Source of the DNA: Cercis canadensis
Taxonomy: Eukaryota; Streptophyta; Magnoliopsida; Fabales; Fabaceae
NCBI GenBank assembly: GCA_003255065.1
Contig: QAOA01006013.1
Location: 2,284,294-2,348,293, forward strand
Reading direction: 5' to 3'
Length of the DNA: 64,000 nucleotides
The translations under genes were made by a program, and so were the position numbers. The notes beneath the pieces are model-generated. The model saw only the letters and a program-made list of their open reading frames with translations, was not told the origin of the DNA and did not search any database. Of the stretch, positions 1 through 11,248 are shown piece by piece (the first letter of the stretch is position 1; each line of letters starts with the position of its first letter).

Positions 1-839
1 AGAGACGTCGATCCGATAGCCAGGTCGGGTCCTCTTCTTCTTGTGTCGTCTACACCAGGCTATGACTCGATGTCGTTGGTGGGAAGAATAAGAAAGGTCG
101 GGTTTACGGTATGGGCTATGAGGCCAATGTTTTGGACTTCGCCCACTCATAGCCTACCCAGCCCTCCCAACGGCAGGATCCTCAGATGTCTAAGTTGTTG
201 TCCCAGATGGCCAACTTGCAACAGGAGATGACTCGCCTTCGCCTAGTGACCCAGGCACTGGATGCAAATGGCATATCACTCAAGGTGCTTGCCTCTATGC
301 TGGGACAGTTATTTTAGCAGCACCAGTGCCCAGGATTTGGTTCGGCCCCACAGCCCGCCTTTGAGGATGACGAGTAGGACTAGTGCTCAGCTGAGGACTT
401 TAGTTGTATTTTTTTTTTATATTGTATAATATTTTTTATTAATAAAATTTAATTATATTTCATTTAATTTTTTTTACTAATTTGATTAAATGTTTAGAAA
501 AAATAAATAGTTATTTGAGAAAAAAATTAACAAATAAAATTAATAAAAAATATTTAGAAAGGAGTTTCTCACGGATACGGGTATGTGAGAAAATTCTCAC
601 GGAACATATCCATAAGAAAAACCAAGACTTTCATGTGAGATACTCTCACGCGTAACAAATGTTTACTTGTGAGAAATTTCTCACTGACCAATTTGTCCAT
701 GAGAAAAGGCTTTTGTCACGCTTGTTTTTCTCATGCCCATAGGTCTGTGAGAAAGTCTGTGAGAACACTATTTCTCACGGTCTTTTTCACCATTTATCAT
801 GAATTTGTTCCGTGAGAAAATGTGAATTTTCTTGTAGTG
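1..839 (+). mobile_element. CACTA (En/Spm) DNA transposon, 3' portion
   Basis: This is the right-hand end of a CACTA transposon whose left part lies outside the window. The end at 831-839 reads CTTGTAGTG, the reverse complement of the plant CACTA terminus CACTACAAG. About 280 bp inside it (560-830) carry many copies of a sub-terminal motif resembling TTTCTCACGG, in both orientations; in this superfamily such repeats bind the transposase. The left part (3-377) encodes the decayed C-terminus of an element protein. A 3-bp target duplication would start at 840 but cannot be tested without the other end. The AT-rich stretch 400-560 has no coding signal. Confidence 0.8.
3..377 (+). pseudogene. CACTA element ORF1 remnant, C-terminal part
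   Basis: One frame carries the end of the plant CACTA accessory protein (Transposase_24-like). It has a lysine/glycine block GGKNKKGRVYGMG at about 78-117, followed at 186-260 by a leucine-rich heptad segment (SQMANLQQEMTRLRL) that should form a short coiled coil. In-frame stops at about 63, 150 and 318 break the frame, so no intact protein can be made. The GRVYG(M/L)G block followed by a coiled coil is typical of the C-terminus of these proteins. The function in transposition is not firmly known. The protein is 5' truncated by the window edge. Confidence 0.65.
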
Positions 840-2430
840 ACATCTCCTTATGCAGCCATGTGACTCCTTTACTTTTTCTTCTTCTTTCTATCTCCAAAGA
901 AAATAAGGTTTGTTCTTTCTCTATATACTATTTGTTTCTCTAATATTTGGTCTTTCATTTTTTTTTTCTTTTTTCACCATCTCCTTTATCTCCTAAAACA
1001 ACAAGGTTTATTCTTTTTATATACACCATTTGCTTATGTAATATTGGTTCTCAAAATATTTCTCTTTATTATATATCTCTCAATTCCATATGATTTTCTT
1101 TCCAATTTCTATCACTATATAATTAACAATTAAAAAATGGTCGTGACAAGATCTATTTCCATAAATATGGTGCTGAAAAGACCATTTCACATTGACAGTT
1201 TTGATCTAAGATAAAAATCCGACAACAATGAAGAAATTGAGCATGGAAGATGAAGAACCTATTGGCCATGGAAGATGAAGAAATTGAGTATATTGTTTTT
1301 TTTTTTTCTTTTTGTTNTCTTGATGATTATCAAAAAAAAATTATTTATTGTAATTTGATTCAAAAATATTTCTTTAATTTTATTTATTGTAATTATCAAA
1401 ACTTTCCTTAATTGTCTCATTTAACATTAATGTGAAAGTTGAAATTTTTCATATTAAATGATAGTGAATCAATTATAATTAAGAATTGATTGCAAACATA
1501 TAGTATTATTGATTTTCATATTAAAGTAATTAGTCAAATATCTTATACAAATATCAATGGGAATCAATCAGTCTATAATTGCCCAAAATTAATAGTTATT
1601 AATTAATTATAATTGTCATTTGATTGCAAAATATTATAATAGGTGTCATTTGTCAATTAAGTTAATTATAATATGATGATATCATGATTACTATAAATTC
1701 CAAATTTTAACTAATACATTGATAAATTAACGTGAAATTCAAAAAATTTCAAATTCAATGGTAATGGATCAATTATAATTAACAATTAATTGCATAATCT
1801 TATAAATTTTAAATATATAATTATTTTTCATATTTAATAAATTTTATATGGTAATCAATCAATCCAAAATTAAGCTTAAAGTCAAAATTTATCTAATTAA
1901 ATTGTACTCAATCAATTATAATTTTAAAAATATTATGAAATTATTAAATTGCCAAATTAATTGCCACTCAATTAGGTATAATTGGCATATGCTTGGAATT
2001 GCTATATATATGTTTCCAAATTAACTACTTATTAAATAGCAGTTATTTATTAAATTTTAAATTGGTTATGCCATATTACTGATTTGTTTCTCAGTCAATA
2101 CTATAATAATAGTATAATTATGGAAGTAATGAAATTTGAATATTTAATTATTATTTTCATTTTTATGTAATTTTAAATATAAATGCATGTGAAATTACTT
2201 TTTTGGCTTACTTTGAATTTGAATTCTTACTTTAATGATTGAAATACAATATTAAAAACAATGAATTTAAGTCATAAATAAAATCAATTAGCATTGAAGA
2301 TGTATATCAAAACACTTTGGTGCTTAATTATTTTTCAATCAATCCATTATGTAAATTTAAATTAATTTCAAATTTATTTAATTTTCAAAATTCTAACTGT
2401 AGCAAATTACATCTTTGGCCCTCTGACACT
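840..2430. other. AT-rich intergenic DNA with degenerate repeats
   Basis: No gene is visible. 840-1,100 is pyrimidine-rich. From about 1,420 to 2,060 the sequence is extremely AT-rich, and similar blocks recur roughly every 300 bp: each has a short G-containing start (AACATTAATGTGAAAG-like), then ATCAATTATAATTAA-like and TGGTAATCAATCAAT-like words. This looks like a decayed tandem or nested AT-rich repeat. A single N at 1,317 lies in a T-rich run. Confidence 0.5.
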
Positions 2431-2565
2431 TAGGGGTGTAAGCCAAACCGAGAAAACCGGTTCGGTTTTTGGTTTCTTTTTTTGAAAAACCGATGGGGTC
2501 GATTCGGTTCTCGGTTTGACTGAAGAAAAATTGAAATTAAACCGAACCAAACCGATTATAGGGAA
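2431..2565. mobile_element. hAT-like transposon terminus (tentative)
   Basis: The segment starts TAGGGGTGTAAGCC and is then packed with alternating AACCG and CGGTT words, giving short inverted repeats up to about 2,560. Non-autonomous hAT elements of plants often begin (C/T)AGGGGTGT and carry AACCGAACCG-type sub-terminal repeats. I could not find a matching terminus or an 8-bp target duplication downstream, so only the end is called. Its closeness to a host-gene fragment (2,791-3,177) may mean both belong to one mosaic element. Confidence 0.3.
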
Positions 2566-2790
2566 ATGACATTGTTTTACTTACCCCCAGTCTCGGTTTC
2601 TTTCTCCCCCTTTTCAAAAATCCCTAAGTCTCCCCAATGTCCCCATCACTCTTCCTCTCACTGTCCCTTTCCTTCCCACTCTTCCTCTCACTCTCCTCTC
2701 CCTCAATCCCTTCACCTAGAGACCAGACCAACTGACAATGGCGATGGACGGTGGCAACTCAACCCAGAGGACTTGGCGGTAGGGTGCTTG

Positions 2791-3177
2791 CTATCTATCA
2801 AGACCATTGGCATCTTCCCATTTAGATGGCAATGTTCTTCCATTGTTGAAAGGCAACAGAGCCGGACTAACTTGCTTCCTTGTAGCATTTGTATGCAAAG
2901 GCACTCGATCTGAGCACCAACCTTTTTGCATTGCAACACCAGCTTGCCGATAAGTGGGTGTTCTAGGACTATGAAAAGTGCCAGACCTCCAAGACGAAAC
3001 TGTGCTCTTCTTCATGTTTCCCAATCGAGGTGAAGATAGGGTCACATTGTTCAGATCTAATGAAGCAGGTCTTCGTCGATCCAACTTCTTTAATAAGGCT
3101 TCGGATCTTGATCTCCTATCTTGACATTCTTCATAGAGAAGAAAAGTGGTAAAGTGAATACTTTGGATTGGAATCAA
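2791..3177 (-). pseudogene. Remorin-family gene fragment (captured or relict)
   Basis: An open 128-codon frame on the minus strand resembles the N-terminal-middle region of plant remorin-family proteins that end in a remorin coiled coil. Recognisable blocks are RRPASLDLNN, a Ser/Pro/Arg-rich stretch (SGTFHSPRTPTYR), MQKGWCSDRVPLHTN and LPFNNGRTLPSKWEDA. In the family the last block continues ...ERWI. Here similarity stops exactly after KWEDA and the frame soon ends. No start region and no C-terminal remorin domain are present nearby, so this is a fragment and not a working gene. Remorins are plasma-membrane-associated scaffold proteins. The assignment is from recalled family motifs; a protein search would settle it. 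Confidence 0.5.
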
Positions 3178-6100
3178 AATACATGATTTTTGGATTTTCT
3201 ACTGTAGCCTTAGAAATCTGTCATTTAGTGAAAGAAAATTTGAGATACTTGCAAGCTTCTTGTTGATATCATATGCTGATTGCTAATGATGTTATACTCG
3301 ATAGCCTTTTGTTTGCTTGAGTGAACATTCTTGTACATTTTGTAAAGTATTATACACATGCCAGCGAAATAGAATCTAAAATTGATTTGTTTATTTTGTG
3401 AAGTCCATCAAATTCTTGAACATACTTGTTTATTCTAATGTCAAAAGCTTACCTTAATGATTGAACAATGTGAACTCCATCCAATTTGGAAATTCTTTCA
3501 TTCACTGGGAATGATAATGGAAAGCAAATTCAATCGTCTATCCACCCATGAAGGGCCGGTTTTGGGATAAAAAATAATACATTATAGAATTTTGGGTTGC
3601 ACTAAATTTAGACCCTAAACTATCTACTTACAATTGTGGTACAAAATATCCATTACTCAATCAAATAAGTAAAAGATGAAATTGTTTCAAATTTAATACA
3701 AAATTTATTTACACTAGAATTTGATTATTGTAATTTTTGTTGTTGTTATTAGAATCTATACAAGAAGGGTAACCTATCCAGTATTAAATTATTGCTCTTG
3801 AGGCATCTATTGGCTGATCAAAGGACTCAAGTATAATTCTTTTTTCCTATGATTTAATTTCTATTTCATTGAGAAGACTACAGTTTCTATTTCTTTGTTT
3901 GGAAGTTTAATTTTATGGATCTTTAATATTTATTTCACTGCACATATTTGTTCTTTATTCTTCAGTCATATGCTTGCTACCTTACAAACCGTGATAACAC
4001 ATGTGGGTTGCTGATTTTGCAAACATGTAGCATTAGGAATGCGTTAGTTGTTTTCATGTTGAATTGCTTGCATTTCCATGATTTTTTTCCCTCCATTCTT
4101 ATAAAGGTTATCTAATTATTATTTTTCTTTTTTGTTATGGCTCCATTCCTTAAGGTAAAGTTCCTACTTTGCACAGTATAATAGGAATGTGGTAATTTTC
4201 TTTTATTAGGTAGATCTTAGGAAGTAACCTTAGATTCCATTTTCTAATTAAATGTATGAGAAATAATATATAGATGTCAACTTTGTTACTATTGCCTTTA
4301 TTAGATGATGTACTTCTTGGTAAACAAATTTTATGTTGTACAAGATTATTGCTAACATTCTACATATTTTATGTGTAAACATGCACATAGGTCAAACTTG
4401 CAAAAAAATGAATTAATTATACCTACACAAACATATTTGGAGAGTTATATGTTCTATTTGTCTGCCTTAATTAACACTTATCATGATCTTAGCTCTTTAA
4501 TATAAAAAGATATTTAACAAATTATTATCTTAACTATATATTTTTTTTTTCTATTGATGAGTATTTACATAAAATTTTAGGATGCTAACTAATTTTGAAA
4601 TATGATTTCTATCAAGTCTATCCATCTTAGAACGTTTACTCTATGTTTCATTTTAATTAAATTCTTTTGGGTTCCCATTCTAATTATTTTCTTCCATTAT
4701 TTTTCTGGAAAATAGTGATCATATACAGACCCTTTCAATTTGCAAAATATTCTTTTGGTTGATATCTTGAAAATAGCAGGTTAAAATGCATTACAAGGTA
4801 TTACAAACTTGTGAGTATATTGTGTATGAATTTAGTTGCTCTAAAACTGGGATGAATACAATAAGTTAAAATGTGTTGTTTTAATTGGCTATGTATGTGA
4901 AAAAGGACCACAGCAAAATAGCAAACTATGGTGATTATTTGGTTGTTAGGGTCTTCCAAAAGATAGAAAGATAGGGTGGTATTCTAGATAAGGAATAAGA
5001 GAGAACAAAAAAGTGAGTTTCAGATAGAAGTGAAAGTACCTCAAGGGAAGCAATGATCATCAATGGCTCCACTATTAAATGTAGTTGTTGAAAGCACAAA
5101 AACATATCCACAACATAGTTGGGAGAATAAAGGAAATTACCAAAATCAAAAGGTTAACCTAAAGTAGAAATAAAATAAAATTTGAAACAAAATAGTAGAT
5201 AGTGAGATGATTCTATATGTAACAAATTTTTATTGTGAAACTTAAACTATGCTAAAGGGCTTCCTAAAAGAATAATCGGCTCATGATAGTCTGACAAAAA
5301 CCAAAAGAAAAGTGTGAATGAGCTACATTCACTGACGTTCAAAGCATGAAAAACATTTGCTAAGAGCAGAACTACATAGCCAAATACATAAGCAATTGCA
5401 AGTTTAAATAAAAGATAATCACCGAAATGTAAATAGAGCAACTAAAGTAGTGGGAAAGACAAAAATCAAAGACTTTCAATGAAAGCAGATCCACCATGTA
5501 AAAAACCTGGAGTCCCTGATCCAATATGTTGTACCTATTGATTTTGGTGTTGGGCTTGTAGAGAGGCTATGCAGTATTTTTAGAGGAAAAATGGAAAATT
5601 CAAAGAGTAAACGTAGAAAAAAATGAGAAAAATAGTCACCAACCCCACAATATATAAACGTATTAAAAGAATAAGAAGCTATTCTGGAAAAGCATTGTCT
5701 TTGAGTAGAGAAAAAATGGCTTCCAAGATGCCTTAGGCTTCAAGGGTGGCTTCTTATCTTAGGATCTCTATTTTTCACAAAGGCTTTTCCCACTAGTAAT
5801 TCAATCTTCTTCGTGGATTGCTATCAAGAGATTGTCAATTAGAAGAGAATGAACATAAAATTTGTGAATAGAGGAAATAGATGATAAACTTTGAAATGTG
5901 TAGGAAAAAGGAAGTAGGAATCACATAGATGCATACGAAAAATGAAAATTGGTAATAAAGGAATCAAAGAAAATTGTCGAAGTATGGGCAGGTTGAATAG
6001 CAGTTGAGATAAGCATATAGGAAAAATAAAATATGTCATCGAGATGAAGATCAGAGTAAATGATACATGGGAAAGAGAAGAGATGGCACAAGAAAAGAAG

Positions 6101-6799
6101 AGAAGAAATGGTGAACTAAAATGATTACATGTGTATCAAAAGACAAAGATAATAAAAGTGATGTGTGTAGAATAAAATGAGGGAAGAAGGAAGTTTTGGA
6201 TGGAAAAAATGAAAACAAAAAAAAAAAATTGAAGCATCATTGAATAACACATGAAAAAATAATTATTGTAGTATCTCTTGCAACTCTTCTACTTTAGTAT
6301 AATTTATAGATTCATGAATTCAATTAATCCATCAGGTCTACCTACTAAAGATAATAGTATAAAAGAAATGGGGATGGGAATTAGAGTAGAAACAAGATTA
6401 TCCACACAAAATAATGGTAGTGAAAAGACATCATGGTATAGGAAGAATAAGGCTAATATGTAATTAAATAAAAAATTTAAGATTAATTCAATGAAAGAAG
6501 TTTCAATAAAAATGAAAGATTCCTTTTCTTTTCATTCTCATGATTAGGTTCCTTTTCTTTTTAGAAAATGATTGCTCAGAGAATTGGCTATGAATGTAAA
6601 AAATTAAGACATTTCATTTTGATATTTAAATAGATACTATGGTCAAGGTTGATCTATTTTTGTTAGATAAGTTCCTACTTTTAATAAATTTTGCAGGTGA
6701 TCTTAACATGTTGTGGCTATGCATGTCCTGAAATGCATTATCATTAGCATTATTAGCAATTATTATCACATCCAAATATGGAGACTTTGATATGAAAAT
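3178..6799. other. Intergenic DNA, no gene recognised
   Basis: I see no coding region, RNA gene or clear transposon end. The stretch is AT-rich. A purine-rich part lies at about 4,900-6,260, with GA-, AGAAG- and GAAAA-rich runs on the + strand. The longest open frames are short, rich in Phe/Leu/Ile and resemble nothing known. Confidence 0.4.
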
Positions 6800-6805
6800 G
6801 TTTGT

Positions 6806-7830
6806 GTTTTAGATAAGATCTCTAGGGTGCCACTTGCTCAATATGGTGATATTCAAGACATGATTGTGTGGAGAAATACCGCAACTGGAGTTTATATAGT
6901 AGAAGCTAAGTATGATTGGTTAATATCTAGGAAAAAAAAAAAAACAGATGGATATCCAAGGGTGGAATTGGGTGTAGAGGCTAGTGGCTCCAGAAAAAAT
7001 TAAAGTTTTTTTGTGGCTAATTCTTTATGATGTCATACCCACATATTGGTTTCGTGCTCACAAACACCTTAGTCAAAATTTCTTATGCAACAGGTGCAAG
7101 TTTGATATAGAAAATACAATGCATTGTCTTTGGGACTACTATAAATCATGTCTATATGGGTTTTGGTGCAAAGGGTAGCTTCTTGGAACAAGATTTGAAT
7201 GCTTGGTTTTATAGAAATGAGAATACAGGAAAGGAGATAATGAAATCACACATTCTCTTCTATTGCACATTGTGGTGGATATGGAGAACACAAAGGTATT
7301 TAAAGGGTGTAGCACTTTGTTGATGGTGTGTTAATAAGATCCAGGTGATGGTTTAACTTGCAGTAAAGTTTTTTTTGGAAAAGCGAGAAAGCAAGAAAGA
7401 GAGGTGTGATGGACATTGGCAGTCTCCAAGTATAGAGACCATTAAGCTAAATGTCGATGATGGAAATTTTGGGAACCTAAGGAGATCAATTTTTGGAGGG
7501 GTTATTTGAGATCATCAAGGGGGTGGCTTGGTGGTTTATGTGGCTCTATAGGCATGGGAACCAATTTGAAAGTTGAATTTACTGCAATAAGGCTAGGTCT
7601 AATATTTTGTTAAGATAAAGGCATCAAAAAACTATGTGTGAATCAGATTCCCAAGAGGCAGTGCACTTGATAGATTTTACTGATGTGACCTTCCATTGCT
7701 ATGGGTGTATTATCGATGATATAAGACATTTGCTTAAAATGAGCTGGTAGGTGAAAGTGATTCATGTGTTAAGACTGGAGTACCAAGGAGCTGATTCACG
7801 TGTTAACTACAATTTACAAAGCATATGGTT
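6806..7830 (+). pseudogene. L1-type LINE remnant: ORF2 C-terminus (zf-RVT and RNase H)
   Basis: Several short frames together match the end of a plant L1-like ORF2. At about 6,860-6,930 is the block IVWRNTATGVYIVEAKYDWL. At 6,984-7,178 comes KIKVFLWLILYDVIPTYW and a zinc-finger-like C-x-x-C...H pattern (zf-RVT). At 7,440-7,830 come pieces of a plant RNase H domain, including IKLNVDDGNFGN, a GSIGMGTNLK-like block and ESDSQEAVHL, with a decayed LR-EY-GAD-R-N tail. Frameshifts and stops separate the blocks, so it is dead. The reverse transcriptase and endonuclease domains are missing upstream. No poly(A) tail or target duplication was identified. Confidence 0.65.
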
Positions 7831-9016
7831 TTGTTCATGTTTAAAAATATTTTGCATTGCTTAAATTATAAAATTATAGGAACATTATATAAAGAAAATT
7901 TGAGTACTTAATATTTTGATCTTTGAAAACAAAATTTGTTTGAAATTATAGACATTGTAAGGCACAATCTATGTACTAATATACTATAGGAATCTATTGA
8001 ACTCAACCCGTACAAAAAAGAACCTAAACCTAAGTCATCCATAAAATAGGAAACCAAATGTAAGTACTATAAATTAAAAGTACATTAACAAGTTATCTTT
8101 AAGGATTAAGAATCCTCATTAAAATTTTCTATGAGTGCATGAAGTTATTTGATTAAAAAGATGAGTTGTTGATTATTTCTTTATTTTAGACACAATTTTT
8201 TTTTTCAATGACATTTGATTATAATTTTGAATCATTTGCTATGGAATCATATTATGAGAAGACTTTTTTTTTGGCCTTATATAATTTTATTGAAGAAGAA
8301 TGCCCATTGGTAGTAGGAGCTATAAATCAACTCAGTATGTCTCAATAGTACAAAGATTTTATATTTTCTTTGGCCTTCAAGGGTATAAAGATGAGATTGG
8401 CATACCACTCAAGAGTACTACTTACTTCAAATAGACAATATGAGACTACTGTAACAATGAATTAAGTACTTATGACACTAATTATTCATTTTTTTAAAAA
8501 ATTAGCAATGGTAATCAAATAATTAGGATATAACATTTATTATAATTAGGAAATGAACCAATACATGTCCATTATAAAGATAAACAAGGGGGACAATTTA
8601 ATTTTAGGCAGTTGATTTTTGGGATAGGTTGGAAATGGGAACCAAATTATTTTACTAACCATTTGGGGTCAATGCTTTATCAATAAAAATGTTAGTATGT
8701 TTATCTAGGTAATCAATATAGGAAACTCTTTCCTATCGATTATGAAATTTGGAATTCCCTTTCCTATGTTTGATATAAAAAATGGTATAATATAGGATAC
8801 TCTTGTGATATATAATGACAAAGACAAAATAGATAAAGTGGGGGTATAAATAAATACTATTGTTTGTAACAAGACCTAAATTTGAAATGAGTTTGGTTTG
8901 GTACTTTAGTCATTTACTTATCATAGGAGCATTAGGAACGTGGAGGTAAAAAACACATAGCCCACAACAAGATACAATGCAGTGTGCACATAGGTTATAA
9001 AGATATTATTAAAGAA
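7831..9016. other. Intergenic DNA, no gene recognised
   Basis: AT-rich sequence with no frame, RNA gene or transposon terminus that I can support. The 3' end of the LINE remnant to the left may extend a little into it. Confidence 0.4.
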
Positions 9017-9272
9017 GAGTTAAATATATTTTTCGTCCCTAAATTATTTATCAAATGTCACTTTGGTTTTTGATTTATTTTTTTATCTCACTTTAGTCCT
9101 AAAATAATCACTCTACCCACCAAATAATTCCTTTAAGTGATCATTTTTTGTGCTACCGATGACTATTTTTGTGGGTAATCTGATTATTCAATGATTAAAG
9201 TGACACAAAAAATAAATCAATGATTAAAGTGATATTTAAGAAATAATTCAAGGATAAAAAAGTATTTTACTC
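9017..9272. mobile_element. MULE-type MITE, 256 bp
   Basis: A short non-coding element with terminal inverted repeats. It starts GAGTTAAATATATTTTT and ends with the inverted counterpart AAAAAAGTATTTTACTC. Internal words pair too (TCACTTTAGTC and GATTAAAGTGA). The flanks are ATTAAAGAA on the left (9,008-9,016) and TTTAAAGAA on the right (9,273-9,281). They match at 8 of 9 bases, as expected for the 9-bp target duplication of Mutator-like elements. Confidence 0.75.
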
Positions 9273-11248
9273 TTTAAAGAATACAATAATGATTGGTGCT
9301 TATCCTAAATAACATATAGTGTATACTTACTACTTTCCTCATACTCAAAGTGATTTTGTGCATCTCAAGTTATTAGGTATAACAATGTTACAATTTCAAG
9401 ATCAATGCAAAATCGTGTGGACTAAGAGAAAGACACTGACATTTCCTAGTTCAAATCATACACCATAGAGTTTTTTAGTATAATATTATCTCATTCTGCA
9501 TTTGTTTAATACTCTTCCAAATGTCATAATTGATACTTTTAATCAATTGCATCTATGGTTCAAAATATGAGATCCATAGTTGATATATTTGATCACATAG
9601 ATTTATATAATTTATGCTTCTATGATCACATGAATTGCATTCCGCGCATCAGCATGGGGACTAGTACTAGTTCTCTTAGTAGAAATTAAATTATGACCAA
9701 ACCATTTTCTGAATGAAATCAAACACAAGTAAATATTAGCAAATGTAACAATTTTTTAAGGAAAATCTTTTCTAGCGATATAATTTTGACAAAATAAGTT
9801 TTGATCAAAAAATAATAATTCATAATTATTATAATTTATGTGATCAAACATAGCACTAACTTCTACATGATTATATGTAGAAGAAATAAAAGATCAAATG
9901 CTGAGTTATGAATAAAAGAATATAGTTTTTTTTTTAACCAATCAAATGGAAATCAAATTCAACAAGATATATAAAATGTACTTACAATTGATATTCCTTG
10001 TTTTGTTTATGTCCTTGAGATTTTTTATGAGTTACAAAAAAAAAAAANAAAAAAAAAAAAAAAAAAAAAAACCTTCTTTCATTTATAACCTTTATGTTTT
10101 AATTACATTGTGTTGTGGGATTTGGATAGTTCTTACGTTCAGTCCTCCTCTATCATGTACCAAAAATAAAACGTTGACTTTAGGATTCTTCCCATTCAAA
10201 AATAATTTCCAAAAATAAATTAATTTCACATAATATCTTTGTTTTTTTATGAACAATTTCATAATTTCTAATTCTATACATAGCTTGCTAAGAAATACAA
10301 AAAGAATCCGGTTGAGAACCCTCCAAGTTGACTCTTCACACGTTTCCTTGTTGGCCTCAAAGTTTTCCAAAACTTATTCCATTCAGACGTTAATCAAGTA
10401 TAAATAGCTAGGTGCAACATTCAATCTCATAATTAAATATATAAAATCTTCAACCTCCATAGTCCTAATTAAATACATAAAAGAAGCAATTAGAAAGAGT
10501 ATTTCCATTTACATCTTGAAATGCATATTTGCCTTTCTTTTATTGGTATATATGGAGATAAAGAGGATTTCACTTTCTTATACTATTTTAACAAGTGAGT
10601 CCCATTATTATAGTAGCTGAATCTCCAAGTCAACCATTTCAAATTCTCTATAATAGAAAGATACTAATTCCCTTAAAAAACGTGGTTAACTCCAATTGGT
10701 TCAGACTTGAGACCCCTAATCCCGGGTAGATAGCTATTCCATCGCAAGTTAAATTTGACACCACCAATTTTGAGATATTGTAGTCAACTAGGTCATGTCA
10801 TTGACAACAAGGGAGGGTCAGATTGCAAGGCTTGTCAGAAGGTCGTGTGTTCCAAGCTTTGCTTTGACAAAAAAGGAGGTTCTTAAAGTGCTGTTATACA
10901 TAAAATTACAGTTATGAATGCTTTCATAGTGAATCTGAGCCATTCAAAAAAAAAAATTAAATAAGTTGGTTAAAATTGTAAGGTGAAGATTTAATTGGAC
11001 GATGACTGAGGAAGTTGAGGTTTTGTGAGAAGTTACCAAATTGTGTACATAATTATAACATGACTCCCCAATTTTAGCCAAACCCAGTTGGGCAATGGCT
11101 GTCATCACCGTTTCGTAATGCAATAATAACTCCAAGCCGTCCTCTTATTCCTACTCCTAAATGGCTACACATTCAATTTGATTCAATAAATTGGGACACA
11201 TACCCACAAAGCGTTACCAACTTCTCAAAGTGATCACAGAGAAAGATC
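9273..11248. other. Upstream region of the YSL gene
   Basis: No gene is visible. A poly(A) tract at 10,036-10,070 contains the single N at 10,048. About 10,690-10,880 is less AT-rich and includes TCAGAAGGTCGTGTGTTCC, vaguely like a tRNA-derived SINE B box, but no full SINE can be defined. The last few hundred bases before the ATG at 11,249 should contain the promoter and 5' UTR of the transporter gene; no TATA box close to the ATG stands out. Confidence 0.45.

Noticed and set aside
10399-10407. TATAAATAG upstream of the YSL gene as its TATA box
   Set aside because: It is about 840 bp before the start codon; without a transcript or a clear leader intron the link is too weak.
10690-10880. tRNA gene or SINE from the GGTCGTGTGTTCC word
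   Set aside because: No cloverleaf, A box or tail can be drawn.
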